DNA of 64,000 nucleotides from an uncultured Geobacteraceae bacterium (GTDB lineage Bacteria; Desulfobacterota; Desulfuromonadia; Geobacterales; Pseudopelobacteraceae). This document shows, piece by piece, positions 1-9,325 of the stretch. The stretch is from contig CAJAFV010000078.1 in the NCBI GenBank assembly GCA_903939115.1, forward strand, positions 1-64,000, read 5' to 3'. A program made the translations under genes and the position numbers. Below the pieces are notes generated by a model. That model was not told the DNA's origin, made no database searches, and was given only the letters and a program-made list of their open reading frames with translations. Every line of letters starts with the position of its first letter. Positions within the stretch are counted from its first letter, which is position 1.

Positions 1-322
1 CATATATCTGCAAACTATGCCGGACCGTTTTTTCACCGCCAAGCCGTACGGCAAGCATTATCGCCAGCACACTGACGACCGGTTCAGCTGGGTTGCTGCG
101 GCTGAATTGCACTGCATAATAGAAAAAAACCGGGACAATTGCGCCATTCTGCATCCAGGGTTTCAGCTGCCAGATCCCCCGCCGCTCCTGCCAGAGTCCT
201 GAGACTATTCCGCACGCCAGAGCCACGCGAGGAAAGGTTGACAACCAGGGGAGGAGCGGCAGCATTCCGCAGCAACCGATGACATACGTACATATGACAA
301 CTAGTTTTCTAATCGCTATCAT
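1..322 (-). CDS. TgpA-type transglutaminase, N-terminal part (cut by window edge)
   Basis: An open frame enters from the left edge; only its first 107 codons are visible. It starts at an ATG (320-322) that overlaps the last 14 bases of the DUF58 gene, a typical translational coupling. The visible part is hydrophobic and reads like the first membrane helices of the TgpA/DUF3488 family: a Leu/Pro/Trp segment (LPLLPWL), a helix containing FFYYAVQFSR, then a helix ending in the family-typical EKTVRHSLQIY stretch. TgpA proteins have an N-terminal multi-helix membrane domain and a periplasmic transglutaminase-like domain, which would lie beyond the edge. DUF58-TgpA pairs are a standard gene order, which supports the call. 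The cellular substrate of the family is unknown. Confidence 0.8.
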   Translation of the reverse strand, partial: MIAIRKLVVICTYVIGCCGMLPLLPWLSTFPRVALACGIVSGLWQERRGIWQLKPWMQNGAIVPVFFYYAVQFSRSNPAEPVVSVLAIMLAVRLGGEKTVRHSLQIY

Positions 323-1187
323 AGAGCGCCAACTCTTTCAGCAGCTGCAGGCCGTGCTGCTTACCAATTCCGGCAGAAATGAGCCGGCCACCGAGAATCA
401 TCCCGACCGGCCGCTCTCGCACCCACCGCTGCACCAGCCAGGCGGCACGGGACAATCTCTCTTCAAGCCCCTGCCCCGAGATCAGATCCAGATTAATTAC
501 CAATGGAGCGGCCACACTCCGGCCAAAACCCTTGACCAGAAAATCAAGAGTGCGGGCCGAATGTTTCCAATGAATCATGCGGAGCGGCTCCGACCCGGAA
601 TAGGGATATATTCGCTCCAGTTCTCCGCTCTCCCCCCTCTCGCGACGAAGACCGGCCCCTACAGACAGAGACTCATCGCCGCTGCCGCTCAGCAATGTGG
701 CTATTGGGCAGGGAAATACAGTCACGGTGTCAGTTATAGTAAAACTCCAGTAACGTCTGAAAAAGCCGACCGGATATGGTGAACTGATAGTGATTCTGCC
801 GACCGGGACCGATCCCCTCCGGTTAAACGTCAGTAAGATCGTATCACTACGTGTCGCGTAATTGAGTACGACCGGAAAAACAAGGGATTGGCCGGTGTGG
901 TACTCAAGAGATACAAGGAATGAGGGGAGAAACCGTTTGGAGTTTTTCACTGACATACGGAATGGTGCCGGTATTCCGGCATACATTTCTTCCGGAGGGT
1001 GGAGATCTGGAATCAGCTTCTTAATGTTATACATTCCGGCAAGACCGGTTACCGACATAAATGCCAGCAAACCGGACACAACCAGGAAGAGCAGGTTATT
1101 ACCGGTGTTGACCGCAGCAAAACCGATCAGGAGCGTGACAAGCACATAGAGCGCTCCGGAAGTGTTGATCTTCAGGCCAAAGGCCAC
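309..1187 (-). CDS. DUF58 domain-containing protein
   Basis: A 292-residue protein with two closely spaced N-terminal membrane helices (about residues 11-50, with the family-typical FAAVNTGNNLLFLV stretch) and then a soluble domain. The DUF58 core shows RIYPYSGSEPLRMIHWKHSAR (about residues 190-210), which matches the conserved 'Y..GD..R.IhWk.sAr' signature. DUF58 proteins usually sit between a MoxR AAA+ ATPase and a TgpA transglutaminase. TgpA follows here, but no moxR is upstream: the divergent kinase gene lies 200 bases away. The only canonical start in this frame after the upstream TGA is GTG at 1187. The few codons before it (RRHS) would also fit the family, so the exact N-terminus is uncertain. 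Biochemical function unknown. Confidence 0.85.
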   Translation of the reverse strand: MAFGLKINTSGALYVLVTLLIGFAAVNTGNNLLFLVVSGLLAFMSVTGLAGMYNIKKLIPDLHPPEEMYAGIPAPFRMSVKNSKRFLPSFLVSLEYHTGQSLVFPVVLNYATRSDTILLTFNRRGSVPVGRITISSPYPVGFFRRYWSFTITDTVTVFPCPIATLLSGSGDESLSVGAGLRRERGESGELERIYPYSGSEPLRMIHWKHSARTLDFLVKGFGRSVAAPLVINLDLISGQGLEERLSRAAWLVQRWVRERPVGMILGGRLISAGIGKQHGLQLLKELALYDSD

Positions 1188-1390
1188 ACTATGCCGGCGA
1201 TGGTCGTTCGTAACATTCCTCCCAAGTGCTCATCGATACTCTTGCATTCACAGTACAAACCTTCCGGACGTGAAGTCAAGGGCTCATCCGCCATACCCTT
1301 GCAGAAACGATTCTGTTACATCTATTTTAAGACAATGGTGCTACCATAAAACATATCTTAACTCATTCTACCCACTCTGCTGAGACAACC

Positions 1391-2683
1391 ATGACAAACA
1401 AGCGAACTGATGCAGCGTTGAATCTCCGCAAACGTGCGGAGGAGAAAGCCAGTCTCGATGGCAGGCAAGCCACAAAATCATCGTCACCCGGTGATGAGCA
1501 TAGGTTAATTCATGAAATACAGGTACATCAAATAGAGTTTGAGCTGCAAAACGAGGAGCTGCACAACAAACAGGAAGAGCTTGAGACTGCGCTGGCTCAC
1601 GTTAAAATTAGCGAACTTTTTAAACAGACCATTATTGATTCACTTCCTGCCAATATCGCAGTCATTGACCAAAATGGTCTGATTACCGCTGTCAACAAAC
1701 CCTGGCTACAGTTTGGTCTCGATAATGAGGTTATGGATGACAAGTGTATTTCGGTGGGTGCGGATTATTTAGCACCATACAGAAAAACCTTCACACTTGA
1801 TGACAGCGACGATGGGACGGCAAACAGATCTTTTCAGGGTATCACTTCAGTGCTTGAGGGGCGAGAGACTTCTTTTGTCATAGAATATCCCTGTCACTCC
1901 CCGACCGATAAACGCTGGTATCAGATGTCGGTTATGCGGCCTGATGTTGAGTCTGTGGGGGCTGTTATTTCCCATGTTGATATTTCCTCTCTCAAACAGC
2001 TTGAGGAGGATCGACGTTCCTATATATTACACCTCGTTGAAGTGATTGAGCAGGAGCGGTTCAGGACTGCCCGTGAATTGCATGACGATATTGGGCAGAA
2101 ATTAACAATTCTCTCATTTGCAATAAACAAGCTCAAACATATCAGTTCTGCCGGAAGTAAAGACTGGGAAACACTCCTTGAAATGCAATCCGGTGTTGAC
2201 AGCATGATGACATCAGTCCGGCGCATATGCACAAATCTGAGACCGGCGCTTTTGGATGAACTTGGTCTGCCGGCCGCTCTGGAATGGTTGTGCAAGGATT
2301 TTACACGTCAGAGTAAAATTCCATGCAGATTCACGTTTAAATCCACTTGTTGCGACAAGAATATGGAATGTTCGATGACTATTTTCAGGATTATTCAGGA
2401 GTCACTTAATAATATAATGAAGCATGCAGGCGCTTCCAAGGTCGGAGTCTCATTGTGCAAAAAAGGTGGTTTGTTATCAGTTGAGATCAACGATGATGGC
2501 TGCGGCATTACAGCCGATAGACACTCTGCAGTCAAGACGTTTGGCATCCTGGGAATGAAAGAACGGGCACTTGCCCTTGGAGCCACTTTCAACATTACCG
2601 GGAAAAAAGGTGCCGGAACGAGCGTAACGTTTGTTATTCCCTGTAAATACGAGGAGTCGACAGATGCAGTTTCTCATAGTTGA
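1391..2683 (+). CDS. PAS-domain sensor histidine kinase, NarL/DegS type
   Basis: A 430-residue cytosolic kinase. A charged, coiled-coil-like N-terminus (residues 30-75) leads to one PAS domain (about 75-200), then a HisKA_3 dimerisation domain with the phospho-accepting His in RELHDDIGQ (His231). The HATPase follows, with an N-box (about 336-346) and G-boxes (DDGCGI about 368-373, GILGMKER about 385-392). There are no membrane helices. The PAS domain resembles the first PAS of the hybrid kinase at 3597: both carry a CHSP...RW motif. The gene overlaps the LuxR-type regulator by 20 bases, so the two form a cognate pair. HisKA_3 kinases of this kind phosphorylate NarL-family regulators. The signal is unknown. 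Confidence 0.92.
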   Translation: MTNKRTDAALNLRKRAEEKASLDGRQATKSSSPGDEHRLIHEIQVHQIEFELQNEELHNKQEELETALAHVKISELFKQTIIDSLPANIAVIDQNGLITAVNKPWLQFGLDNEVMDDKCISVGADYLAPYRKTFTLDDSDDGTANRSFQGITSVLEGRETSFVIEYPCHSPTDKRWYQMSVMRPDVESVGAVISHVDISSLKQLEEDRRSYILHLVEVIEQERFRTARELHDDIGQKLTILSFAINKLKHISSAGSKDWETLLEMQSGVDSMMTSVRRICTNLRPALLDELGLPAALEWLCKDFTRQSKIPCRFTFKSTCCDKNMECSMTIFRIIQESLNNIMKHAGASKVGVSLCKKGGLLSVEINDDGCGITADRHSAVKTFGILGMKERALALGATFNITGKKGAGTSVTFVIPCKYEESTDAVSHS

Positions 2684-3302
2684 TGATCACCCTTTTATTC
2701 GTAAGGGCTTGATACATGTGCTGCAGAATGAAACCAGTAACGGTGACATGGTCATTGATGAGGCGGATTCCTTCGAAACTGCCATGGAACTGATCCATAT
2801 GAACGAATATGATATGGTGACCGTGGATATCTCGTTGAACGGCAAAAACGGCATTCAACTTCTCAAGCAGATCAAAGAGGAGAAACCGCTGGTGCCGGTG
2901 CTTATAATCAGTACGCACGGCGAGGATCAGTATGCCCTTGAAGCATTGAAACTTGGTGCGGCGGGTTATATGTCCAAACATACCGCAGCCGAAGAGTTGA
3001 TACCCGCCATCGGACAGATCAGGAGCAGCGGAAAGTACATCAGTCCAAAGGTTGCCCTGCTGCTGGCCGAAGCGATAAGTATCAAGCCCCCTTCACAGGA
3101 ATCATCGCATAAACCGCTTTCTGACAGAGAGATGGAGGTAGCTGCAATGCTGGCACAGGGTACGCAGGTCAAAGCGATAGCTTTTGAACTTGGCTTGAGT
3201 GCCAAGACAGTCAGCACTCATCGCACCCGTCTGCTCGCCAAGCTCGGCCTCAGCGGCAATGTTGCTCTGGCAAATTATTTTTCCCAAAACAAGCTCGCCT
3301 AG
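2664..3302 (+). CDS. NarL/FixJ-family response regulator (REC-HTH)
   Basis: A 212-residue response regulator. The receiver has the acidic pair Asp7-Asp8, phosphoacceptor Asp55 (VTVDISL), Ser/Thr83-84 and Lys105 (YMSKHT). A LuxR/GerE helix-turn-helix follows at about residues 150-205 (LSDREMEVAAMLAQG; LSAKTVSTHRTRLL). The ATG at 2664 is preferred over an upstream in-frame ATG at 2631 because GAGGAG stands at 2651-2656 and the protein then begins directly with the receiver strand. It overlaps the partner kinase gene. Two relics of this gene occur nearby: a fragment of its 3' end at 8667-8728 and a receiver-only copy at 14971-15438. Confidence 0.93.
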   Translation: MQFLIVDDHPFIRKGLIHVLQNETSNGDMVIDEADSFETAMELIHMNEYDMVTVDISLNGKNGIQLLKQIKEEKPLVPVLIISTHGEDQYALEALKLGAAGYMSKHTAAEELIPAIGQIRSSGKYISPKVALLLAEAISIKPPSQESSHKPLSDREMEVAAMLAQGTQVKAIAFELGLSAKTVSTHRTRLLAKLGLSGNVALANYFSQNKLA

Positions 3303-3430
3303 AATATCAAGCGGGGTAGGACAAAACCTACCCCCCCCCCGAAAGACTACTAGTTTATTCTAACTTATCCGACTGTTATTGTTACTGAAACACATCTATT
3401 CTCTCTCTACAGGTTAATTCAACTTCATTG
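3275..3430. repeat. Duplicated regulator-tail/intergenic segment, copy 1
   Basis: This stretch covers the last codons of the NarL regulator and most of the 294-base gap before the hybrid kinase. It recurs almost base for base at 8701-8857, about 5.43 kb downstream. It contains a perfect 8-bp hairpin, GGGGTAGG (3313-3320) paired with CCTACCCC (3327-3334), which runs into a tract of ten C residues. No coding potential is seen in 3303-3596. The hairpin may end transcription of the regulator gene although no T-run follows. Bases 3431-3596 are not repeated and show nothing recognisable. Confidence 0.9.
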
Positions 3431-3596
3431 CATAACAAAGTCATGCAAATAATCGTGGCAAAAGTTCAAGCAACAACCATGCCGAGCGACTGCTGATCAT
3501 TATGGATATTCCGGCCTGCATGCCATGAAAATAATCAGAACGATAAAGCACCTTTCTGATTGTTCCTTTTAACAGCAATACCGAAAGTGGGCCATC

Positions 3597-6500
3597 ATGC
3601 TAACGCACATTACTAACAATAACGGAGCGATCAAACGTAGTCACATACAGGCAATTCTCGCTGCTGCTCTTCTTCTCTGCGTGGCAAGCTATGGCTACTT
3701 CAACCATGTCAAGCAGATCATAATCAAAGAAGAGCAGAGCGAGTTGGCTGGCATTGCGACACTTAAGGCGAGCCAGATCACCCAGTGGCGCAAGGAACTG
3801 CTCGCCGATGGTGCGACTATACATGCCAACCCCATGCTTGACGCCCGACTCGGTGAGTATCTCAATGGTTCGGTGACCCCCATCATTCTGCATGAATTCA
3901 AAGTCTGGATGGAAAGCCTGCGCAAAAACTACGGCTATCGCAGCGCTATCCTCTATAAGACCGATGGGGCACAGATCGCCGCAGCCATTGATGCAGGCGA
4001 TCAACAGGATATATTTTCCCGACGTCTTATTGATGGGGCGGTCCGAAAACCGAAAGTGTATTTATCGGATATTCACCGGGATGAAGATTCCGGAACGATT
4101 CATCTGAACCTGGTGATTCCTGTTGGCCATACCGGCAGCAAAGGTTTTCAAACACGTGCCGTACTGGTGCTTGATATCGATCCGCATCAATTTCTCTATC
4201 CTCTGATTAATACCTGGCCGAAAGAGAGTAAATCAGCCGAAGTGATATTGGTTGAACGAAGCGGCGCTGATGCTCTGTACCTGAACGATACAAGGTTTAA
4301 AACCGATACGGCGTTGACTCTGCGAAGATCACTGACAGAGACAAGCAGACCGGTAGTCCGGGCTGCTCTTGGACAGAATGCGGTGTTTGAGGGCACAGAT
4401 TACCGGGGAGCTGCCGTACTGGCTGCAACCAGAACCGTTGCTGACTCGCCCTGGGCCATCGTCGCCAAGGTTGACCTTTCCGAAATTAACGAGCCGATCA
4501 AAACGCAAGCCTATTGGGTGGCCCTCCTGAATCTGATGCTGATACTTGGCGCAGGTCTGGCTATCAATCTGGCGTGGCACAGGAAGGTGGAAGAATCTCT
4601 TCATGAGCAGGAACAGTTCCTTCGCGCCACTATTGATGGACTGAGCGCGAATATTTGTGTGGTTGACGCTGAGGGAAAGATTATCAAGACCAATCGTGCC
4701 TGGAATTCGTTTGGTACAGAAAACAACGCTGATGAAAAAACAATCTGCGAAGGCTTTAATTATCTGGATGTGTGCAGAACAGCCACTGAAGCAGATAAAG
4801 TGGATGCAGATGATTCTGCTGCAGGCATCAGAGCCGTTATTGCCGGTACCCTACCGGAATTTGTCAAGGAATCCCCCTGTCATTCTCCTTACGAACAACG
4901 CTGGTTCATCTGCAGGGTTAATCCGCTGCACGTTGCCGGCGATCACTATGCGGTGATTTCACATGAGAACATCACTGACCGTAAGCGAGTAGAAGCTGAA
5001 CTGGCAACCAAAAAAAACCAGCTACAGGCGTTAATGAATCACATTCCAGACCTGATCTGGTTAAAAGATGCTGATGGTGTGTTTTTACATTGCAACAGAA
5101 AATTCGAGCGCCTGTATGGAGCCAAAGAAGTCGACATTGTCGGCAAGACCGATTACGACTTTGTTGACAAGGAACTGGCGGATTTTTTCCGCAAAAACGA
5201 CCGGCTGGCCATGCAGTCGGGCGAGCCGAGCAGTAACGAGGAATGGCTCACTTTTGCTGATGATGGACAATCCATCCTCGTTGAAACTATTAAGACTCCG
5301 GCGTACAACAGTGCCGGCGAAATTGTGGGCGTACTGGGCATTGCTCGCGACATCACTGAGCGCAAGCAATTGGATACGGCCCTTAAATCATCACTGTCCG
5401 TGCTGAACGCGACCCTCGAATCAACGGCTGACGGAATCCTTGTGGTTGACCTGAGCGGACACATTACCAGTTGGAATCAAAAATTTGTGGATCTCTGGCA
5501 TATTCCGGAAGAAATCATAGCCAATAGAGTGGACAAGGCAGTACTCGACCACGTTCTTTCACAGATGGCCCAACCTGCAGAGTTCATTAACATAATTACA
5601 GAGTTGCATGAACACCCGGAGAAAACAAGTACCGATATGATCCTTTTTGACGACGGCAGGGTTATTGAGCGTTATTCGCAACCACAAAGAATCGGCGATG
5701 ACATTGTGGGGCGGGTCTGGTCCTTCCGTGATATTTCCGCCGGCAAAATTGCAGAAAAAGAGCTTATTACAGCACGCGATGCGGCCAATGTGGCCAATCG
5801 TGCCAAATCAGAGTTCCTGGCCAACATGAGCCACGAGATCCGTACGCCGCTCAACGCCATCATCGGTTTTTCCGCCCTGACTCTGAAGACAAGTCTGCCG
5901 CCACGTCAAAAGGATTATATCGGAAACGTTCACTCTGCAGGTGAACTGTTGCTCAACATTATCAACGATATCCTCGATTTTTCCAAGATAGAAGCTGGTC
6001 AGTTGAAGATGGAACAGATTCCATTCCGTCTGGATATTATGATTGCCAATGCATACAGCATGGTGCAGGAAAAGGCTTTGGAGAAGGGATTGAATCTGCT
6101 GGTCAAAACGACACCTGAGGCCGCTGTCTGCCTGATCGGGGATCCACACCGGCTTGCCCAGATAATAGTCAACCTGTTGAACAATGCCGTTAAATTTACC
6201 GAGCATGGAGAGGTATCGCTTGAAACATCTCTGTTTGCTGAGAAAAACAACCGGGTGCAACTCCAATTCAGCATACGCGATACCGGCATTGGAATTTCGG
6301 CAGAGCAGATCAACAAACTGTTTCAACCATTCACCCAGGCCGACGGAAGTACGACCCGCAAGTTTGGCGGCACCGGATTAGGGCTCTCCATTTCAAAACA
6401 GTTGACAGAGTTGATGGGAGGCGAAATCTGGTGTGAAAGCACGCCCGGGGTGGGGAGCAGTTTCAGTTTCACAGCCTGGTTCGGCATAGGCCAGGCAAGC

Positions 6501-7631
6501 GATATCGACCAGTATGCAGCGGTTGACGCCATGAACAGGAGACAAAAGGAGCAGTACTTCGATTTCAGCGGTTCGCACGTTTTGCTGGTGGAAGACAACG
6601 AAATGAATCAGAAACTGGCGATCGAGCTATTGAAGGCGACCGGGGCCGTGGTGACGCTGGCCATCAACGGTGAGGAAGCCGTGACGATGATTACCGGCGG
6701 CGGCACAGAGTATGATCTGGTGCTGATGGATATTCAAATGCCGATTATGGACGGCTATGAGGCAACGCGGCGTATCAAATCAGACAGCCGTTTTACCCAT
6801 CTACCGATCATAGCTATGACCTCCTATGCGATGGAGGAAGAACGGCAGAAGATCATTGAGGCCGGCATTGACGCTCATATCTCCAAACCGTTTGATGTCC
6901 GAACCATGCTGCAGGTAATGAAGTCTTTCCTTCGCGAGCAGGAGTCGAGTGTGCATTCGAATGAAAGGCTTGAATACGACGGCGAGGAGATAGCTATCCC
7001 CGACATAGCCGGGCTTGACAGTGCCGCTGCGCTTGATCGCCTTGACGGAGACAGAAAACTGTACCTCTGGGTACTTCGTACGTTTGTTGAAAACGACTCG
7101 CATGCACCATCAAAGATAGAAGAGGCTTTGAGAGTAGAAGATACGGACCTGGCTATTCGTCTCGCACATACGATCAAAGGTGCTGCGGGTGCCGTAGGCG
7201 CAGTTGAGTTGGAGGTACTGGGACGGTCACTCGAAAATGCCATCATCAAAGGTGATTCGTCTGTAGGCGTCATGGGAATTCTTGAATGTTTTGCCGCCGA
7301 GATGAATCGGCTGACGGCGGATCTGGCGAACCACCTTCCGGCCTCTCCACAAAATGACGGCGACACTCTGCCAGGAACGCTCGATATGGCTGCAGTCAGT
7401 CCCATTCTGAGTAGGCTGCTTGTCTATATTAAAGGTAATAATGGCCGGGCGGAACTATATCTGGACGACTATCAAAAAGAGCTGGCATGGCTGCCGGACA
7501 GCGAAGTCAAACAGCTAAAGACACATCTGAAAAATTTTAATTTTGATGCTGCCCATGATGCACTTCTGTCACTTTCAGCCAGGAGCGGAATCGTTCTCTC
7601 CGTCAATGACACAGAGGATTACCAATTATGA
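3597..7631 (+). CDS. Hybrid sensor histidine kinase (Cache-like sensor, PAS x3, HisKA, HATPase, REC, HPt)
   Basis: A 1344-residue membrane hybrid kinase. TM1 (about 17-36) and TM2 (about 302-325) enclose a periplasmic sensor of about 260 residues, likely Cache-like. Three PAS domains follow (about 335-460, 470-595, 600-715), then HisKA with phospho-His746 (MSHEIRTPL), the HATPase with its G-boxes (about 850-965), a receiver with Asp1045 ([11 protein letters not shown]), and an HPt domain with His1191 (AHTIKGAAG). About 100 further residues at the C-terminus are shared with the paralogue at 9326. All phosphotransfer residues for a His-Asp-His relay are present. The stop overlaps the start of the HD-GYP regulator by ATGA, so that protein is the probable output. 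Confidence 0.92.
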   Translation: MLTHITNNNGAIKRSHIQAILAAALLLCVASYGYFNHVKQIIIKEEQSELAGIATLKASQITQWRKELLADGATIHANPMLDARLGEYLNGSVTPIILHEFKVWMESLRKNYGYRSAILYKTDGAQIAAAIDAGDQQDIFSRRLIDGAVRKPKVYLSDIHRDEDSGTIHLNLVIPVGHTGSKGFQTRAVLVLDIDPHQFLYPLINTWPKESKSAEVILVERSGADALYLNDTRFKTDTALTLRRSLTETSRPVVRAALGQNAVFEGTDYRGAAVLAATRTVADSPWAIVAKVDLSEINEPIKTQAYWVALLNLMLILGAGLAINLAWHRKVEESLHEQEQFLRATIDGLSANICVVDAEGKIIKTNRAWNSFGTENNADEKTICEGFNYLDVCRTATEADKVDADDSAAGIRAVIAGTLPEFVKESPCHSPYEQRWFICRVNPLHVAGDHYAVISHENITDRKRVEAELATKKNQLQALMNHIPDLIWLKDADGVFLHCNRKFERLYGAKEVDIVGKTDYDFVDKELADFFRKNDRLAMQSGEPSSNEEWLTFADDGQSILVETIKTPAYNSAGEIVGVLGIARDITERKQLDTALKSSLSVLNATLESTADGILVVDLSGHITSWNQKFVDLWHIPEEIIANRVDKAVLDHVLSQMAQPAEFINIITELHEHPEKTSTDMILFDDGRVIERYSQPQRIGDDIVGRVWSFRDISAGKIAEKELITARDAANVANRAKSEFLANMSHEIRTPLNAIIGFSALTLKTSLPPRQKDYIGNVHSAGELLLNIINDILDFSKIEAGQLKMEQIPFRLDIMIANAYSMVQEKALEKGLNLLVKTTPEAAVCLIGDPHRLAQIIVNLLNNAVKFTEHGEVSLETSLFAEKNNRVQLQFSIRDTGIGISAEQINKLFQPFTQADGSTTRKFGGTGLGLSISKQLTELMGGEIWCESTPGVGSSFSFTAWFGIGQASDIDQYAAVDAMNRRQKEQYFDFSGSHVLLVEDNEMNQKLAIELLKATGAVVTLAINGEEAVTMITGGGTEYDLVLMDIQMPIMDGYEATRRIKSDSRFTHLPIIAMTSYAMEEERQKIIEAGIDAHISKPFDVRTMLQVMKSFLREQESSVHSNERLEYDGEEIAIPDIAGLDSAAALDRLDGDRKLYLWVLRTFVENDSHAPSKIEEALRVEDTDLAIRLAHTIKGAAGAVGAVELEVLGRSLENAIIKGDSSVGVMGILECFAAEMNRLTADLANHLPASPQNDGDTLPGTLDMAAVSPILSRLLVYIKGNNGRAELYLDDYQKELAWLPDSEVKQLKTHLKNFNFDAAHDALLSLSARSGIVLSVNDTEDYQL

Positions 7632-8668
7632 AAACAGCCATTACAAAACCGACTGTCCTTATCGTCGACGATACGCCGCTCAACATCAGCTTACTTATTG
7701 CTGCACTGAAGGATGATTACATCTTAAGAGTAGCAACCAGAGGTGCGCAGGCCATCAATATATGCTTATCCATGCCTGTTGACATCATTCTACTGGATGT
7801 CATGATGCCGGAGATGGACGGTTTTGAAACCTGCCGGCGGCTCAAGAAAAATCCTAAGACCAGTTCTATTCCGGTAATTTTTGTTACCGCAAGAGGTGAA
7901 ATTGAAGACGAATCGCTGGGGTTTGCCTGCGGCGCCGTTGATTATATCACCAAGCCGATTCGAGCGGCTATTGTGCGGGCTCGGGTTAAAACGCATCTTG
8001 CCCTGCATGATCAGAACCACGCCCTGACGTGTCTGGTGCTGGAGCGAACCGATGAGCTGGACAAAAGCCGCCTTGAAATTCTGCTCCGCCTCGGCAGGGC
8101 GGGAGAATATCGGGATAATGAAACCGGCCTGCATGTCGTCAGAGTCTGTCACTATTCACGCATCATCGCCATGGCACTTGGTCTTCCGGAACACGAAGCT
8201 GAGCTGATCTACAATACAGCCGCCCTGCATGACACGGGCAAGATCGGCATACCCGACAGTATACTCCTGAAGCCGGGCAAACTGGACGATGAGGAATGGA
8301 AGATCATGAAAACACACTGCGCGATCGGCCACGAGATCATTGGCGCCAATCAAAACAGTCTGTTGAAGTCAGCGGCAACAATCGCACTGACTCATCACGA
8401 ACGCTGGGACGGCAGCGGCTATCCAAAGGGGCTTAAAGGGAGCGAAATACCGCTTTGTGGAAGAATAGTGTCTGTTGTCGATATGTTTGACGCCCTCACC
8501 AGTGAACGCCCATACAAAAGAGCCTGGTCAGTGGGTGATGCTGTCGCGGAAGTTGAGCGCTGCAGCGGAGGGCATTTTGATCCGCAGATTGTTGACGCGT
8601 TTGTGTTGAAGGTTCCTGAATTGACGGCAGTGCACCATCAATTTGTTGATGTGGTTTGCACGGATTAA
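7628..8668 (+). CDS. REC-HD-GYP response regulator, c-di-GMP phosphodiesterase
   Basis: 346 residues: an N-terminal receiver (about 10-125; acidic pair in IVDDTP, phosphoacceptor in LLDVMMPEMDG, Lys in YITKPI), then an HD-GYP domain (about 150-340). The metal and catalytic motifs are intact: LHDTGKIGIPDSILLKPG and HHERWDGSGYPKGL (the GYP signature). HD-GYP proteins hydrolyse cyclic di-GMP. The start codon overlaps the hybrid-kinase stop (ATGA), so the two are translationally coupled. Immediately after its TAA stop the sequence switches to a fragment of the NarL regulator gene, which marks a duplication junction. A broken second copy lies at 12535-12876. Confidence 0.93.
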   Translation: MKTAITKPTVLIVDDTPLNISLLIAALKDDYILRVATRGAQAINICLSMPVDIILLDVMMPEMDGFETCRRLKKNPKTSSIPVIFVTARGEIEDESLGFACGAVDYITKPIRAAIVRARVKTHLALHDQNHALTCLVLERTDELDKSRLEILLRLGRAGEYRDNETGLHVVRVCHYSRIIAMALGLPEHEAELIYNTAALHDTGKIGIPDSILLKPGKLDDEEWKIMKTHCAIGHEIIGANQNSLLKSAATIALTHHERWDGSGYPKGLKGSEIPLCGRIVSVVDMFDALTSERPYKRAWSVGDAVAEVERCSGGHFDPQIVDAFVLKVPELTAVHHQFVDVVCTD

Positions 8669-8728
8669 ACTTAATCTCAATAACAATGTCGCGTTCGCCA
8701 ACTATTTTTCCCTAAAAAGCTCTCGTAG
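8667..8728 (+). pseudogene. 3' remnant of the NarL regulator gene
   Basis: Beginning inside the HD-GYP stop codon, about 20 codons match the C-terminal end of the regulator at 2664-3302. In one frame they read LNNNVAFANYFS, against LSGNVALANYFS in the intact gene. No receiver or start codon precedes them, so the fragment cannot be expressed as a regulator. It marks the junction where a block ending with the HD-GYP gene was joined to a block starting within the regulator gene. Confidence 0.85.
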
Positions 8729-8857
8729 AAAATCAAGCGGGGTAGGACAAAACCTACCCCCCCCCCCGAAAGACTACTAGTTTATTCTAATTTATCCGAC
8801 TGTTATTGTTACTGAAACACATCTATTATCTCTATACAGGTTAATTCAACTTCATTG
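8701..8857. repeat. Duplicated regulator-tail/intergenic segment, copy 2
   Basis: Near-identical to 3275-3430. The hairpin GGGGTAGG (8739-8746) with CCTACCCC (8753-8760) is perfect and is followed here by eleven C residues in total against ten in copy 1. The two copies are offset by 5426-5427 bases, which sets the length of the inferred duplication unit. After 8857 the two sequences diverge completely: here a small receiver gene follows. Confidence 0.9.
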
Positions 8858-8889
8858 GCCAACATGCACGCGATACATGAGGTATTACT

Positions 8890-9315
8890 TTGAGCGAATC
8901 CCCTAAACATCAGTATGTCGGCAGAGTCCTCTTTGTTGATAAAGACATCACCATGCGGAATGTGATGGCATTGATACTGAGAAGAGATCAATTCCAGGTT
9001 GTGACACTGCCTTCCGCAGAGGATGGGCTTGCACAGATGAAAACAGATGATCCGTTTGACTTCGTTATTAGCGGATTTGCTTTGCCAGGCATGAACGGCC
9101 TCAGTTTTCTGCACCACGTTGCCATGCTTTCCCGGAGGAGTGTGCGTATCCTTGTTTCAGCGGGGTGTGACGATTCCGACGGTGTAAACCGGTCCATGCG
9201 TGAAGGGCATATAAACCGCTACGTTTCAAAACCCTTTTGCTTTGACACGTTTCGGGCGGATCTGAAAAATGATCTTGAAGGTTTCAATTTGACGCAACAT
9301 TTAAATCCGGATTAA
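8890..9315 (+). CDS. Receiver-only protein lacking the phosphoacceptor Asp
   Basis: 141 residues with the fold pattern of a single receiver: FVDKD near residues 14-18, a conserved loop MNG (about 66-68), SAG and VSKPF (conserved Lys). At the site of phosphorylation the usual 'ISD' reads ISGFALPGMNG, so glycine replaces the acceptor Asp. It is therefore probably not phosphorylated in the normal way and may act as a pseudo-receiver or be decaying. The start is a TTG at 8890 with GAGG six bases upstream (ATGAGG at 8878-8883). It lies 10 bases before the second hybrid kinase, so the two are likely co-translated. Confidence 0.8.
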   Translation: MSESPKHQYVGRVLFVDKDITMRNVMALILRRDQFQVVTLPSAEDGLAQMKTDDPFDFVISGFALPGMNGLSFLHHVAMLSRRSVRILVSAGCDDSDGVNRSMREGHINRYVSKPFCFDTFRADLKNDLEGFNLTQHLNPD

Positions 9316-9325
9316 AAGAGGAATT

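Noticed and set aside
3450-3480. Sigma-54 promoter (TGGCAAAAGTTCAAGCA)
   Set aside because: The spacing between the GG and GC elements is 11 rather than 10 and the -12 box is poor.
8869-8892. Short leader ORF before the receiver gene
   Set aside because: Only nine codons with no conserved counterpart in the first unit; the GAGG inside it serves the TTG start.
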